From the NCBI GenBank assembly GCA_003433295.1, contig CP016202.1:642807-684337 (forward strand): a stretch of 41,531 nt of DNA, read 5' to 3'. Below the pieces are notes generated by a model, which saw nothing but the letters and a program-made list of their open reading frames with translations, had not been told where the DNA came from and made no database searches. Position 1 is the stretch's first letter. Each line of letters starts with the position of its first letter. Origin of the DNA: Eubacterium minutum ATCC 700079. Its GTDB lineage: Bacteria; Bacillota; Clostridia; Peptostreptococcales; Anaerovoracaceae. Positions 25,848-34,182 of the stretch are shown in pieces. The position numbers were made by a program, and so were the translations under genes.

Positions 25848-26300
25848 TCATCGCAGAGCTTTTAACATATCCGCCACGCTGACTCCCCGTACCGGGTCTT
25901 TGAAATCCGGTGCTATTTCGGATAGCGGAACAAGCACAAAATCCCGATTGTGCAGATCGGGATGCGGAACTTTCAGCCGTTCTGTATCTATTATCTCATT
26001 TTCCAGATAGATTATATCGAGGTCTATCGTGCGCGGTCCCCAATGCTTTGCGCGGACCCGACCCAACCCGGTTTCTATGGCGAGCAGGGTATCCAGAAGT
26101 CTGTCGGGTTTCAGTCCGGTTTCCACTTCTATGACCATATTCAAAAAATCGTCCTGCTCAGTAAACCCGTAGGCCCGTGTTTCTATAACGGACGATCGTT
26201 TAATTATATCTCCGACTCTTTCAGAGATTTTTTCCAGGGCAGACGCGAGATAACTCTCTCTGTCGCCAATATTTGAACCCAAGGCAATCATGCACCTCAT
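25848..26300 (-). CDS. folK: 6-hydroxymethyl-7,8-dihydropterin pyrophosphokinase
   Basis: 150 residues, standard HPPK length. MIALGSNIGDR at the N-terminus, ETRAYGFTEQDDFLN in the middle and GPRTIDLDI with the catalytic Mg-binding aspartates are all present. It transfers pyrophosphate from ATP to hydroxymethyldihydropterin, the step before FolP. Start at 26300 forms an ATGA overlap with the folP stop; an ATG at 26291 is possible. Last gene of the pterin operon. Beyond the stop, another frame stays open for about 24 codons but has no start, so it is not annotated. Confidence 0.93.
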   Translation of the reverse strand: MRCMIALGSNIGDRESYLASALEKISERVGDIIKRSSVIETRAYGFTEQDDFLNMVIEVETGLKPDRLLDTLLAIETGLGRVRAKHWGPRTIDLDIIYLENEIIDTERLKVPHPDLHNRDFVLVPLSEIAPDFKDPVRGVSVADMLKALR

Positions 26301-27133
26301 ATCAGTTCCTCCAACATTCTCACGGCATGCAGATTTTCTTTGACATCATGCACTCTTGCCATCTCTATGTTATGCATCCGTGCGAACAGAGTTACCGCAA
26401 CGGTTCCAAACAACCTGTCCTCAGGTTCTTTTTCGTCCAGCAGCGTTCCTATAAAACTCTTTCTCGACACCGCAAGCAAATGCGGACAGTTCAGTTTTGC
26501 AAACACGTCTATGTTGCGCAACAATTCTATGTTGTGTTCGTAATTCTTGCCGAAGCCTATACCGAGATCGATTATGATTTTCTCGGGGTTTACGCCTTTC
26601 CTTACCGCGTAATCTCTCTGTGCTTCAAGATATTCGTACACCTCTTTTACCACATCGTCGTAGTGCGGATTTTTCTGCATCACATCGGGTCTTCCCTGTG
26701 TATGCATTATTACCACGGGCACTTCCGCGTCTGCGACCACATCCGCCATATTTTCATCAAAGGTGAGTCCGCTTATATCGTTTATGATATCGGCCCCCGC
26801 CTCAACTGCCGCCGATGCCGTGGTCGAATTATAAGTATCGACCGAAACGAGAATTTCAGGATACCTCTTCTTAACTTCCGCTATCACGGGGCACACTCTT
26901 TTGACTTCTTCCTCCGGAGACACCTTTTCGGCGCCCGGTCTTGTGGATTCTCCTCCCACATCTATGAAAGACGCGCCTTCAGATACGAATTTCCCGACCT
27001 TCATAAGCGCTTCTTCCGTTCCGCCGACTCTCGATCCCGCATAGAAAGAGTCGGGGGTGACATTTACTATCCCCATCATTTCCATCCCGGAAAATTCTTT
27101 TTTAGTTCCGTCTTTTAAAATAAAATGCTTCAT
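26297..27133 (-). CDS. folP: Dihydropteroate synthase
   Basis: 278 residues. GIVNVTPDSF near the N-terminus, FIDVGGESTRPGAEKVS and DIINDISG are the classical DHPS blocks. The enzyme joins hydroxymethyldihydropterin pyrophosphate with p-aminobenzoate and is the sulfonamide target. ATG at 27133. It is directly followed by folK with no folB (dihydroneopterin aldolase) between or fused, although folB commonly sits in such clusters. It is separated from folE2 by 160 nt with the short repeats at 27196-27232. Confidence 0.95.
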   Translation of the reverse strand: MKHFILKDGTKKEFSGMEMMGIVNVTPDSFYAGSRVGGTEEALMKVGKFVSEGASFIDVGGESTRPGAEKVSPEEEVKRVCPVIAEVKKRYPEILVSVDTYNSTTASAAVEAGADIINDISGLTFDENMADVVADAEVPVVIMHTQGRPDVMQKNPHYDDVVKEVYEYLEAQRDYAVRKGVNPEKIIIDLGIGFGKNYEHNIELLRNIDVFAKLNCPHLLAVSRKSFIGTLLDEKEPEDRLFGTVAVTLFARMHNIEMARVHDVKENLHAVRMLEELI

Positions 27134-27195
27134 CTCTAAAACTCACCCTTATTTCAACGATCCGCAACAAATCCATGTCTATGGCTACAGTGCAG

Positions 27196-27232
27196 ACCGT
27201 TTTAAATAGCGTTTTAAAAAACCGTTTTAAAA
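27196..27232. repeat. Three short tandem units around GTTTTAAA
   Basis: Units ACCGTTTTAAAT, AGCGTTTTAAAA and AACCGTTTTAAAA (12, 12 and 13 bp) lie head to tail between folE2 and folP. They are AT-rich and partly self-complementary. No promoter is obvious. Confidence 0.55.
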
Positions 27233-27293
27233 GTCCGTCATTCTTTTACGATCTGCGTTCAGCTTTGCGACAGCCTGCTTAGTTTTTGAATTT

Positions 27294-28055
27294 TTAACCG
27301 ACCACCATCGCATACGCCGAGTGATTATGTATGCTCTCCTGACTTTCAACTTCAATGCAAAAGTTTTCCACTTCTTTCAGTTTACTGACCCTCAATTTTA
27401 CCTCTCTGCACACATCCTCGACAAAACGCGGATTGTCGTACGCATGTTCTGTCACATATTTCTCGTCCGGTCTCTTCAAAAGTGAGTAGACCGGAGCGCT
27501 CGCCGAGTCCTCCGCTATTTCAACCAGATCTTCAATCCAGAGAAATTTTTTCATCTTTATCTTTATGGAAACGTCCGCCCTCTGGTTGTGAGCTCCATAT
27601 TCCGAAATTTCTTTTGAGCACGGGCATAATGTCGTTACCGGCGTTGTCACCTTCATATCAAATTCAAATTCATCTCCTGTCAGAGATGCGCTGTATTCAA
27701 TACCCACGTTGAAAAAAGACGCCATCCCGGATACCGGCGCAGTCTTTTCAATAAAATACTCAAAGTTCATCATCACAAACGCAGAATCCGCTTCAAGTTT
27801 TTCTTTGGTTTCCTGAAGAATTTTTTTGACGTGGTTCAAGTCCATTCGCCTGTTTTCCTGTATGATGCCGACAAATCTGGACATATGCGTTCCTTTTTGC
27901 TTTGCGTCAAGCCCTACAAAAAGGCTGACCGTCGCCGCCGTGCTTATCCAGTCGCCGTTCTTGTTCCTGAATTCCATCGGAACCACAAACCCTTTTATTC
28001 CAACCTGATTGAGGTATATATCTCTCCCGTCGATCTGCTTCTGAACGTCTTTCAT
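27294..28055 (-). CDS. folE2: GTP cyclohydrolase I type IB
   Basis: 253 residues. It converts GTP to dihydroneopterin triphosphate, the first step of folate and queuosine synthesis. FolE2-specific features are GTHMSRF (His56 in a metal/active-site block) and TTLCPCSKEISEYGAHNQR, where Cys144 is the probable metal ligand and His and Glu follow. FolE2 enzymes work with metals other than zinc. The ATG at 28055 follows GGGGAG; a GTG at 28061 that would overlap queD is less well placed. It lies 2 nt after the queD stop. Confidence 0.93.
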   Translation of the reverse strand: MKDVQKQIDGRDIYLNQVGIKGFVVPMEFRNKNGDWISTAATVSLFVGLDAKQKGTHMSRFVGIIQENRRMDLNHVKKILQETKEKLEADSAFVMMNFEYFIEKTAPVSGMASFFNVGIEYSASLTGDEFEFDMKVTTPVTTLCPCSKEISEYGAHNQRADVSIKIKMKKFLWIEDLVEIAEDSASAPVYSLLKRPDEKYVTEHAYDNPRFVEDVCREVKLRVSKLKEVENFCIEVESQESIHNHSAYAMVVG

Positions 28056-28057
28056 AC

Positions 28058-28414
28058 TCACTCCCCGTTATAAACTATTCCGGAAGTCTTTGTTTCCCAA
28101 ACTTCTATCTCATGCAGACATGCGTTATCCGTTCTGACCTTGGGTTCAAGTTTGTCCCAAATATACACGGCTATGTTCTCTGCCGTAGGCTGTTCTATGA
28201 AGTCATTGATATAATGATGATCGAATTCCTCAATCACTTCTTTTTTTACAAGTCTTTTTAAATCCACAAAGTCATACACCATATCCTCGTGATCCGGTTT
28301 GCCCTTTAATTTGACCACGAGTTTATATGTATGACCATGCAATCTTTCGCACTTCCCATGATAATTAATCAAATTGTGCGCGGCGTCAAATTCAAATTCT
28401 TTTACTAAAATCAT
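28058..28414 (-). CDS. queD: QueD/PTPS-family enzyme with CExxHGH motif (PTPS-I/III type)
   Basis: 118 residues. It acts on dihydroneopterin triphosphate. Zinc ligands are His13 and the HGH histidines (His26, His28). Residues 22-28 read CERLHGH, so both the catalytic Cys22 of QueD and the adjacent Glu23 of the PTPS-III type are present. As I recall the published subfamily scheme for COG0720, CExxHGH marks the dual PTPS-I/III class, which can supply both 6-carboxytetrahydropterin (queuosine) and 6-hydroxymethyldihydropterin (folate, bypassing FolB). First gene of the operon. The ribosome site lies in GGAG and GGGGTGG next to the 20-bp repeats. Confidence 0.85.
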   Translation of the reverse strand: MILVKEFEFDAAHNLINYHGKCERLHGHTYKLVVKLKGKPDHEDMVYDFVDLKRLVKKEVIEEFDHHYINDFIEQPTAENIAVYIWDKLEPKVRTDNACLHEIEVWETKTSGIVYNGE

Positions 28415-28420
28415 TCCACC

Positions 28421-28580
28421 CCGATCTCCGTAACCTCAGTCCGACCTCCGCAATCTCAGCCCGACCTCTGCAATCTCAACTCGATCTCCGTAATCTAAGT
28501 CCGATCTAAGCAATCTCAGCTCGATCTCCGCAATCTCAGTCCGATCTAAGCAATCTCAGTCCGTTTCCCGCAATCCCCGC
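28421..28580. repeat. Eight tandem copies of a 20-bp unit in the queD leader
   Basis: Units of exactly 20 bp start at 28421, 28441, 28461 and so on to 28561. The pattern is CCGATCTCCGCAATCTCAGT, with the last unit degenerate. On the transcribed (minus) strand each reads as ACTGAGATTGCGGAGATCGG, and most carry a GGAG like a Shine-Dalgarno core. The array ends 6 bp before the queD start codon, inside the predicted 5' leader. The rest of the gap 28415-28800 holds the promoter at 28640-28668. Confidence 0.92.
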
Positions 28581-28639
28581 TGATCTAAAACTCAATTCTC
28601 ATCCGAAAATTACAGCTCTTCCTTTCTCATTCATCGAGT

Positions 28640-28668
28640 ATTCTACCATAGCCGGGAACTAATATCAA
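28640..28668 (-). promoter_or_regulatory. Promoter of the queD-folE2-folP-folK operon
   Basis: Minus strand -35 TTGATA (28663-28668), 17-bp spacer, -10 TAGAAT (28640-28645). Transcription should start near 28633, giving a leader of about 220 nt that contains the whole 20-bp repeat array. Confidence 0.6.
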
Positions 28669-28800
28669 AAAACGAGACCCGCGTGCACGGAACCGGTATA
28701 TTTTGAACCGTAACGACAATTTTTTCAATAGCCGTCTTCCGTTCTCGCAAGCCTCATTTTAAAGTCATTTCATGATTATTCAGTTTCTTCTTTTATGCTT

Positions 28801-30171
28801 CTATGCGACCTCTCCTCCGGTCTTGCTTCCTCTCGTGGCAGCCATAATTATAAGTCCCACAATTGTTCCGACCGTCGCGGGAATTACCCATCCCATTCCG
28901 TTTTCGGAAAGCGGGAGCATACTGTAAAGCTTATCTACGCTTTCCCAACCCGGGATTGCCGCTCTCACGCCGTCAGACAAAGCGCGAACCATGTCGCAAA
29001 CCGCAGATACGGCCGTGAACGCCATCGCACACACGAAAACCTTTTTGTCATATCCGAACGCTCTTCCCGCCAGGCAGAGAAGTATGATTACAATACTCAT
29101 AGGATACAACAGAACCAGTACAGGAACGGCGAAGGATATGATTCTTTCAAGTCCCATATTCGCCAGTATAAACGAAACCAGTGCAAAACCTATCGCATAA
29201 GGTTTGTACTTGAACGAATTCGGGAACATTTCCTCCGAGAAAGTTTCCGAGCAGGACTGTATCAATCCTATTGCAGTCTTAAGGCAGGCAAACGTTATCG
29301 TGATTCCCAAAAGAACGGAACCGAATGTACCGAAGTAATGAACGGCTATTCTGTTGAACGCGCTTCCGCCTTCTTCCGTCGGCGCCATTACGTTTACCGA
29401 CTGTGCGCCCGCGTAGGTGAGCAGTCCGTAGATTACCGCCATGAGCACTACGCTCAGAATTCCCGCTTTAACCGTAGTCATAGATACACCGCCCGGGGAT
29501 TTCACACCCAGTCTCCTGATCTGCTCTATCAGGATTATACCGAACGCCAGTGAGGCAAGTCCGTCCATGGTGTTGTAACCCTGCAAAAGTCCCGTTGAAA
29601 AACTCTTCGTCGCATAATCACCCGTTGCCGCCACATCTGCCGCGCTTCCCATCGGTTTTACGATTACCGCGATCAGCAATATAGCCAGGAATACCAGGAA
29701 AAGCGGATTGAGTATTTTACCTATCCATGTCAGGATTCCCGAAGGTTTGAGTGCAAAGAAAAGTGCTACGCCGAAGAAAAGCACTGAAAAGATCAACAGT
29801 GCAACCGTCTGCTTATCGGCAGAAACAAACGAAGAAACTCCTACCTGAAAAGAAACCGTTGCCGTTCTCGGTATTGCAAAAAGCGGTCCTATCGTCAGAT
29901 AGAGGGCGCATGTAAAGAAATAACTGAATCCCTTACCCACTTTCTGTCCCATATCGAAAAGGCCTTCACTGCGTGACACACCGATCGCCGCCACTCCCAG
30001 TAACGGCAATCCTGCGCCGGTGATACAAAATCCGATTGCCGCCGGCGTAAGATTCCCCCCTGCCAGCTGGCCCATATGGATAGGAAAAATCACATTCCCC
30101 GCTCCAAAAAACATTCCGAATAACATTGATGCCAAAAAGACATACTCTTTTGTCGATATTTTTCTGTCCAT
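28801..30171 (-). CDS. brnQ: Branched-chain amino acid transport protein
   Basis: 456 residues with about twelve transmembrane helices. The N-terminal block FGMFFGAGNVIFPIHMG is characteristic of BrnQ/LIV-II sodium- or proton-coupled importers of Leu, Ile and Val. The ATG at 30171 has GAGAGGAAGG just upstream; an upstream extension lacks a ribosome site. It appears to be a single-gene unit with its own promoter. No T-box or other amino-acid riboswitch was seen in its upstream region. Confidence 0.9.
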   Translation of the reverse strand: MDRKISTKEYVFLASMLFGMFFGAGNVIFPIHMGQLAGGNLTPAAIGFCITGAGLPLLGVAAIGVSRSEGLFDMGQKVGKGFSYFFTCALYLTIGPLFAIPRTATVSFQVGVSSFVSADKQTVALLIFSVLFFGVALFFALKPSGILTWIGKILNPLFLVFLAILLIAVIVKPMGSAADVAATGDYATKSFSTGLLQGYNTMDGLASLAFGIILIEQIRRLGVKSPGGVSMTTVKAGILSVVLMAVIYGLLTYAGAQSVNVMAPTEEGGSAFNRIAVHYFGTFGSVLLGITITFACLKTAIGLIQSCSETFSEEMFPNSFKYKPYAIGFALVSFILANMGLERIISFAVPVLVLLYPMSIVIILLCLAGRAFGYDKKVFVCAMAFTAVSAVCDMVRALSDGVRAAIPGWESVDKLYSMLPLSENGMGWVIPATVGTIVGLIIMAATRGSKTGGEVA

Positions 30172-30216
30172 AACCTTCCTCTCATTTTTCAATTCATAAG
30201 TAATAACATTGGACAC

Positions 30217-30245
30217 ATTCTAATATAGTTCATATGATAATGCAA
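30217..30245 (-). promoter_or_regulatory. brnQ promoter
   Basis: Minus strand -35 TTGCAT (30240-30245), 17-bp spacer, -10 TAGAAT (30217-30222), giving a leader of about 40 nt. Upstream is a strongly AT-rich tract. Confidence 0.55.
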
Positions 30246-30409
30246 GCACTTTTTTATTATTTTTAACAAAAAAAATAAACTTTTTTTGTATCATTCCACA
30301 CCTATCGCGACATGCACGTCTAAACGGGCAGTTTTCAACAAGTTTGAGAACAGATACATTTGCATCCGAAAAACATATTACAGGCCGGAGAAATCCGCAC
30401 CCGACTTTT

Positions 30410-31741
30410 CTAAGTCTTGCGGTGCTTTTTCTTCCATTCTTTTATCTGCTCGTATCTTTCCTTATAGCGCGCCTCCAACCCCTGCTCTCCCGGATGATAA
30501 TATTCTTTTCCGCAAAGGCTCTCAGGCATGCACTCAAGGCTCGTCAATTTCTCGTCGTAATTATGGGCGTACATGTACCCCTTTCCGTAATCCAGTTCTT
30601 TCATCAATTTTGTGGGTGCGTTCCTTATCTGCAACGGCACCGGTTCCGCGATAGTTTTAAGCGCATCCGCTTTCGCCTCAAGGTACGCCTTTTCCATCGC
30701 GTTCGACTTTGGTGAGAGCGCGCAGTATACTACGGCATGCGTCAGATTCACAGAGCATTCAGGCATACCTATGAGGTGGCATGCCTGAAAAGCGGCAACG
30801 GCAACTTCAAGCGCCTTTGAGTCCGCAATCCCCACGTCCTCGCTTGCAAATCTTGTTACCCTGCGCGCTATGTACATCGGATCTTCACCCGCCTCCAGCA
30901 TACGGGCAAGCCAGTATACCGCAGCATCGGGATCGGAATTTCTCATACTCTTGTGCAGGGCTGAAATGAGATTGTAATGTTCTTCTCCGTTTTTATCGTA
31001 CAGCAGCGACTTTACGGAGGTGCACTGCTTGACGGTTTCCTCGCTAACGCGGATCGTTCCGCCATCCCCGTCACTTTCGCCGTTCAAGATCACCATTTCA
31101 AGCGTGGAGAGTGCATTTCTCGCATCTCCGTTGGAAAATCCGGCTATCGCCTCGATCAGATTTTCCTCCACAATAATACTCTTCGCCCCGAACCCTTTCG
31201 GATTGTCGATGGCCCTGTGCAGTAAACGTACGATTTCATCTTTTTCAAGCTGTTTCAGGACGAATACCTTGCAGCGCGAAAGCAGCGCTCCGTTCACCTC
31301 AAACGACGGGTTCTCCGTGGTCGCGCCTATGAGAGTAATACTGCCTTTCTCCACAAACGGAAGGAACGCATCCTGCTGCGCCTTGTTAAACCTGTGTATC
31401 TCATCGACAAAAACAATCGTTTTCTCCCCGTAAAAACGATTCGATTCCGCCTGTTTCATAATCTCCCGTATTTCCTTTATCCCGCTTGTCACCGCGGAAA
31501 ATTCTATAAAAGAGCTCTTTGTTCTGTTCGCTATGATCTTCGCCAGCGTCGTCTTACCCACTCCGGGCGGCCCCCAGAATATCATCGAAGACAGCATGTC
31601 GCTTTCTATCAGGTTTCTGAGTATTTTCCCTTTCCCGAGCAGATGACTCTGACCCACAAACTCATCAAGGTTTTGCGGTCTGAGTCTATCCGCCAAAGGT
31701 TGATTTACATTGTCCGAATTAAAAAATGTCTGTTGTTTCAT
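30410..31741 (-). CDS. rarA: Replication-associated recombination protein A (MgsA/WRNIP1 family)
   Basis: 443 residues. AAA+ ATPase that acts at stalled replication forks. Walker A GPPGVGKT is at 57-64, Walker B is IVFVDEIHRF with sensor 1 GATTENPSF, and the C-terminal tetramerisation region includes KPxxxMKAL-like blocks and a final YHPGEQGLE segment usual in RarA. Full length. ATG at 31741 with a weak GAAAG site. It lies 71 nt after the thioesterase stop. Confidence 0.93.
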   Translation of the reverse strand: MKQQTFFNSDNVNQPLADRLRPQNLDEFVGQSHLLGKGKILRNLIESDMLSSMIFWGPPGVGKTTLAKIIANRTKSSFIEFSAVTSGIKEIREIMKQAESNRFYGEKTIVFVDEIHRFNKAQQDAFLPFVEKGSITLIGATTENPSFEVNGALLSRCKVFVLKQLEKDEIVRLLHRAIDNPKGFGAKSIIVEENLIEAIAGFSNGDARNALSTLEMVILNGESDGDGGTIRVSEETVKQCTSVKSLLYDKNGEEHYNLISALHKSMRNSDPDAAVYWLARMLEAGEDPMYIARRVTRFASEDVGIADSKALEVAVAAFQACHLIGMPECSVNLTHAVVYCALSPKSNAMEKAYLEAKADALKTIAEPVPLQIRNAPTKLMKELDYGKGYMYAHNYDEKLTSLECMPESLCGKEYYHPGEQGLEARYKERYEQIKEWKKKHRKT

Positions 31742-31812
31742 CTTTCTTTACCTGCAATCAACTACACCACCTGCAATCAACTCCGCCGTCTGTTCTTCCG
31801 TCAGTTCCGTAT

Positions 31813-32277
31813 TTATTTGGTGATTAACTCCGCGCTCTGTTTCAATATGGTGAACCCGACCTGAGCCGTGGCGGACAGTTCTTTCGTTTCAAAATCCGTC
31901 ATCCTGCCGATTCCGTTCAGGCGACTGCCTCCTATGTGAGTGAACTCGACATTGACACTGAACTTTTCAGCGGTCATGGCTTTTATAAAACTGACAGAAA
32001 TATCCGTGGTCGCAACAAGGTGTCCCGTATACGCAACGGCTCCTATTCCAACCGCATAGTCCATCAATGCGGAAATGATCCCGCCGTGCAGCCAGTCATA
32101 AGGATTTTTGTGCAGTTCTTTCACATTGTACATATAGTCTATTGTGACTTGAGGCGACACCGTACAGTTTTCACAAATCAATTCCAGACTTGCGTTCAGT
32201 CTTTCCGGCTGTTTCTTCGCCGCATGCAAAGCCTCTTCGATATTACTTTTGAAATCCGTTCTGTCTATTCCGTTCAC
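31813..32277 (-). CDS. PaaI-type hotdog-fold thioesterase
   Basis: 154 residues. The HGGIISALMDYAVG block is the hotdog signature with the conserved His-Gly-Gly, followed by the LVATTDISVSFIKAM strand. Such enzymes hydrolyse acyl-CoA thioesters; the substrate is not predictable. A paired Cys (CENC, near residues 34-37) in the N-terminal region is unusual for the family and might bind metal. It starts at GTG 32277 and lies 9 nt after the deacetylase stop, so it is probably co-transcribed with it. Confidence 0.8.
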   Translation of the reverse strand: MNGIDRTDFKSNIEEALHAAKKQPERLNASLELICENCTVSPQVTIDYMYNVKELHKNPYDWLHGGIISALMDYAVGIGAVAYTGHLVATTDISVSFIKAMTAEKFSVNVEFTHIGGSRLNGIGRMTDFETKELSATAQVGFTILKQSAELITK

Positions 32278-32286
32278 CTTCTACCC

Positions 32287-33216
32287 TCAATCTTTCCTGA
32301 AATGATTATAATTTTTCCCCGGCAACAGTTTTTTTCCCTGTATTGATGCCAGTTCGGTTACCGTAACCATCTCAAAACCTCTTTTTTTCAGTAACCTGCA
32401 GATACGATCCACTGTTTTTGCGGTAGCCTTGTGTATATCGTGCATCAAAACTATATCCCCGTCTCGCGTCCGCTTCCTGACAGCCTTAAATGTTTTTCCC
32501 GCGCTTCTGGTCTTCCAGTCCAAGGTATCCACCGACCACGAGATATTAGGTCTGTTCATTACGGAAAGCACCATATTACTGAGACCGCCGTAAGGCGCCC
32601 TGCATATCTGCGGAGAAACTCCCGCCGCAGCCTTTACTTTTGCATCTGTTCTGGAGATTTGATCTCCCACTTTTTTCTTCCTGAGTTGCGGCAAAAACGG
32701 GTGACTGTAAGAGTGGTTTCCTATCTCACACCCCTGTGAAACCTCTTGTTTTATAAGAGCTTCAGTGCGTTTATTTATCATCGCCCCCACAACAAAAAAG
32801 GTTGCGCGGCAGTCATTGTCGGCAAGGGCTTTCAAAACCACGGGGGTATTCTTGTTTGACGGTCCGTCATCAAAGGTCAGCGCAACATGCTTCTTACCCG
32901 GATCATAGACAGAAATTCCTCTTTTTCTTATGTAACCATACTTGTTCTTCCCCATTTTGAATTTGTACCAGTCTTCGGTTTCCCTGCCGGCCGGAATTTT
33001 TTCACCGAAAAAATAAGTTTTTAACACCTTTGCATCTTCTTCCATGCTCCCGTACACATTCACCTTTTGTTCCGTAACCGTAAGTCCGATCCCCTGCGGT
33101 ACAGGCTCAAATTTAACGGGTTGTTGCGTCCTCGGCGTGTAGGCATACACAGCCGCCGCCACCATCAAAAACACTATTATTTTTATTATTGTTCCCGAAA
33201 ATTTCTTTAACGACAT
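32287..33216 (-). CDS. Polysaccharide deacetylase with SH3-like domain
   Basis: 309 residues. An N-terminal transmembrane anchor (residues about 8-26), an SH3-like segment near 42-100 and a NodB-homology domain. NodB motifs: TFDDGP at 114-119, HSYSH at 168-172, RAPYGG at 206-211, WSVDTLDW at 227-234 and LMHDIH at 257-262. Metal and catalytic residues are all intact, so it should be an active extracytoplasmic de-N-acetylase of peptidoglycan or another wall polymer, which can give lysozyme resistance. It is preceded by the promoter at 33271-33299. Confidence 0.9.
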   Translation of the reverse strand: MSLKKFSGTIIKIIVFLMVAAAVYAYTPRTQQPVKFEPVPQGIGLTVTEQKVNVYGSMEEDAKVLKTYFFGEKIPAGRETEDWYKFKMGKNKYGYIRKRGISVYDPGKKHVALTFDDGPSNKNTPVVLKALADNDCRATFFVVGAMINKRTEALIKQEVSQGCEIGNHSYSHPFLPQLRKKKVGDQISRTDAKVKAAAGVSPQICRAPYGGLSNMVLSVMNRPNISWSVDTLDWKTRSAGKTFKAVRKRTRDGDIVLMHDIHKATAKTVDRICRLLKKRGFEMVTVTELASIQGKKLLPGKNYNHFRKD

Positions 33217-33270
33217 ATCCTTGATAAAATCCTATGAAACTTCAACTTTCACTCCCTCTTTCGCAACTAT

Positions 33271-33299
33271 ATTCTAAAGTATTTCACGGCATAAGTGAA
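33271..33299 (-). promoter_or_regulatory. Deacetylase promoter whose -35 lies in a tandem repeat
   Basis: Minus strand -35 TTCACT (33294-33299), 17-bp spacer, -10 TAGAAT (33271-33276). The -35 bases are the first six bases of the 36-bp repeat array, so each repeat carries a copy of the same -35-like element. Confidence 0.5.
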
Positions 33300-33401
33300 G
33301 TGAAAATTGCCCACAAAAAACAGCACGGTAGTGAAGTGAAAATTGCCCATAAAAAACAGCGCGGTAGTAAAGTGAAAATTGCCCATAAAAAACAGCGCGG
33401 T
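33294..33401. repeat. Three tandem copies of a 36-bp unit
   Basis: Units 33294-33329, 33330-33365 and 33366-33401 are nearly identical: AGTGAAGTGAAAATTGCCCA followed by TAAAAAACAGCGCGGT. The period is a multiple of three and an open frame runs through, but it has no ribosome site and is judged non-coding. It lies between the ATC-hydrolase-like gene and the deacetylase. The remainder of the gap 33217-33532 shows nothing else. Confidence 0.9.
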
Positions 33402-33532
33402 GCGACAGGACACATCCGCGCCATCAAATACGTATTATCATCTACTCCTTATCTTTTGTACTATCACTACGAGGACGGCGACAACTATAAACAAACCTGT
33501 GTACTTAAACTTACTCAGCGGCGAATCTGCGA

Positions 33533-34168
33533 TTACTCGCCTTTATTCTTAATCCAATAATCGCAATCTTCGTACCCGTCGGCAACGGTGTGTTCTCTGT
33601 AAAGAGTTCCTCCAAAATGCTCTATAACCGCCTTGTCCGTCTCACAAAAATACGGCATCAGTTCGCTATATCCGTTCTTTTTCGCAAAATCGGCGATAGG
33701 ACACCCCACAAGGTGAATACTGATTCCTTCCTTGTGATTAAGCGGATTCACTTCCATACCCCACGTATTATTCCATGAGCCGTCCTTCTTGTGTCGGTTC
33801 AGTTTTTTCGCTCTGAGTCTGAAAAGAGCGTGAAAGATTTTTCGTACGAGCTTATTGTTTAGATTAAACCTGGAAAGTTGACCGCCCTTCTTGTTTCCAA
33901 TCATCATCCCAAAGCACATGTCCGTAATTTCATCCGAAGACATATTACGATCCATAAACTCGTAATATGCAAAAGCAGATAAGGCGCCGTAAAAGTTTTT
34001 CGACATCGGATTGTCTTTTCCTCCTATGCTCGGAACGTCGTTTGAAAATTTTTCATAGATCTCAACAATTTCCTGATACTTTTCTTTTGCCTTATCGGCA
34101 GAATATTTTTTGCCCAATTCTTTTTTTATCCATCCCTTAGAATCTTGTGGAATTTCATATATTGCCAT
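33533..34168 (-). CDS. L-2-amino-thiazoline-4-carboxylic acid hydrolase family protein
   Basis: 211 residues, soluble. Recognised by the family pattern GGKDNPMSKNFYGALSAFAYYE near residue 45 and the C-terminal NHKEGISIHLVGCPIADFAKKNG followed by MPYFCETDKA, with Cys in both blocks. The founding enzyme opens a thiazoline ring on the way to L-cysteine; most homologues in anaerobes have no proven substrate. The ATG at 34168 follows GGGGAAGG. It lies 14 nt after the methyltransferase, at the end of the TetR operon. Confidence 0.75.
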   Translation of the reverse strand: MAIYEIPQDSKGWIKKELGKKYSADKAKEKYQEIVEIYEKFSNDVPSIGGKDNPMSKNFYGALSAFAYYEFMDRNMSSDEITDMCFGMMIGNKKGGQLSRFNLNNKLVRKIFHALFRLRAKKLNRHKKDGSWNNTWGMEVNPLNHKEGISIHLVGCPIADFAKKNGYSELMPYFCETDKAVIEHFGGTLYREHTVADGYEDCDYWIKNKGE

Positions 34169-34182
34169 GACATTGCCTTCCC

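Noticed and set aside
28421-28580. CRISPR array candidate
   Set aside because: The 20-bp units are directly adjacent with no unique spacers and no cas genes nearby.
33234-33560. Plus-strand open frame through the 36-bp repeats
   Set aside because: Same reason: repeat period of 36 bp keeps it open. It overlaps the end of the hydrolase-family gene and has no convincing start.
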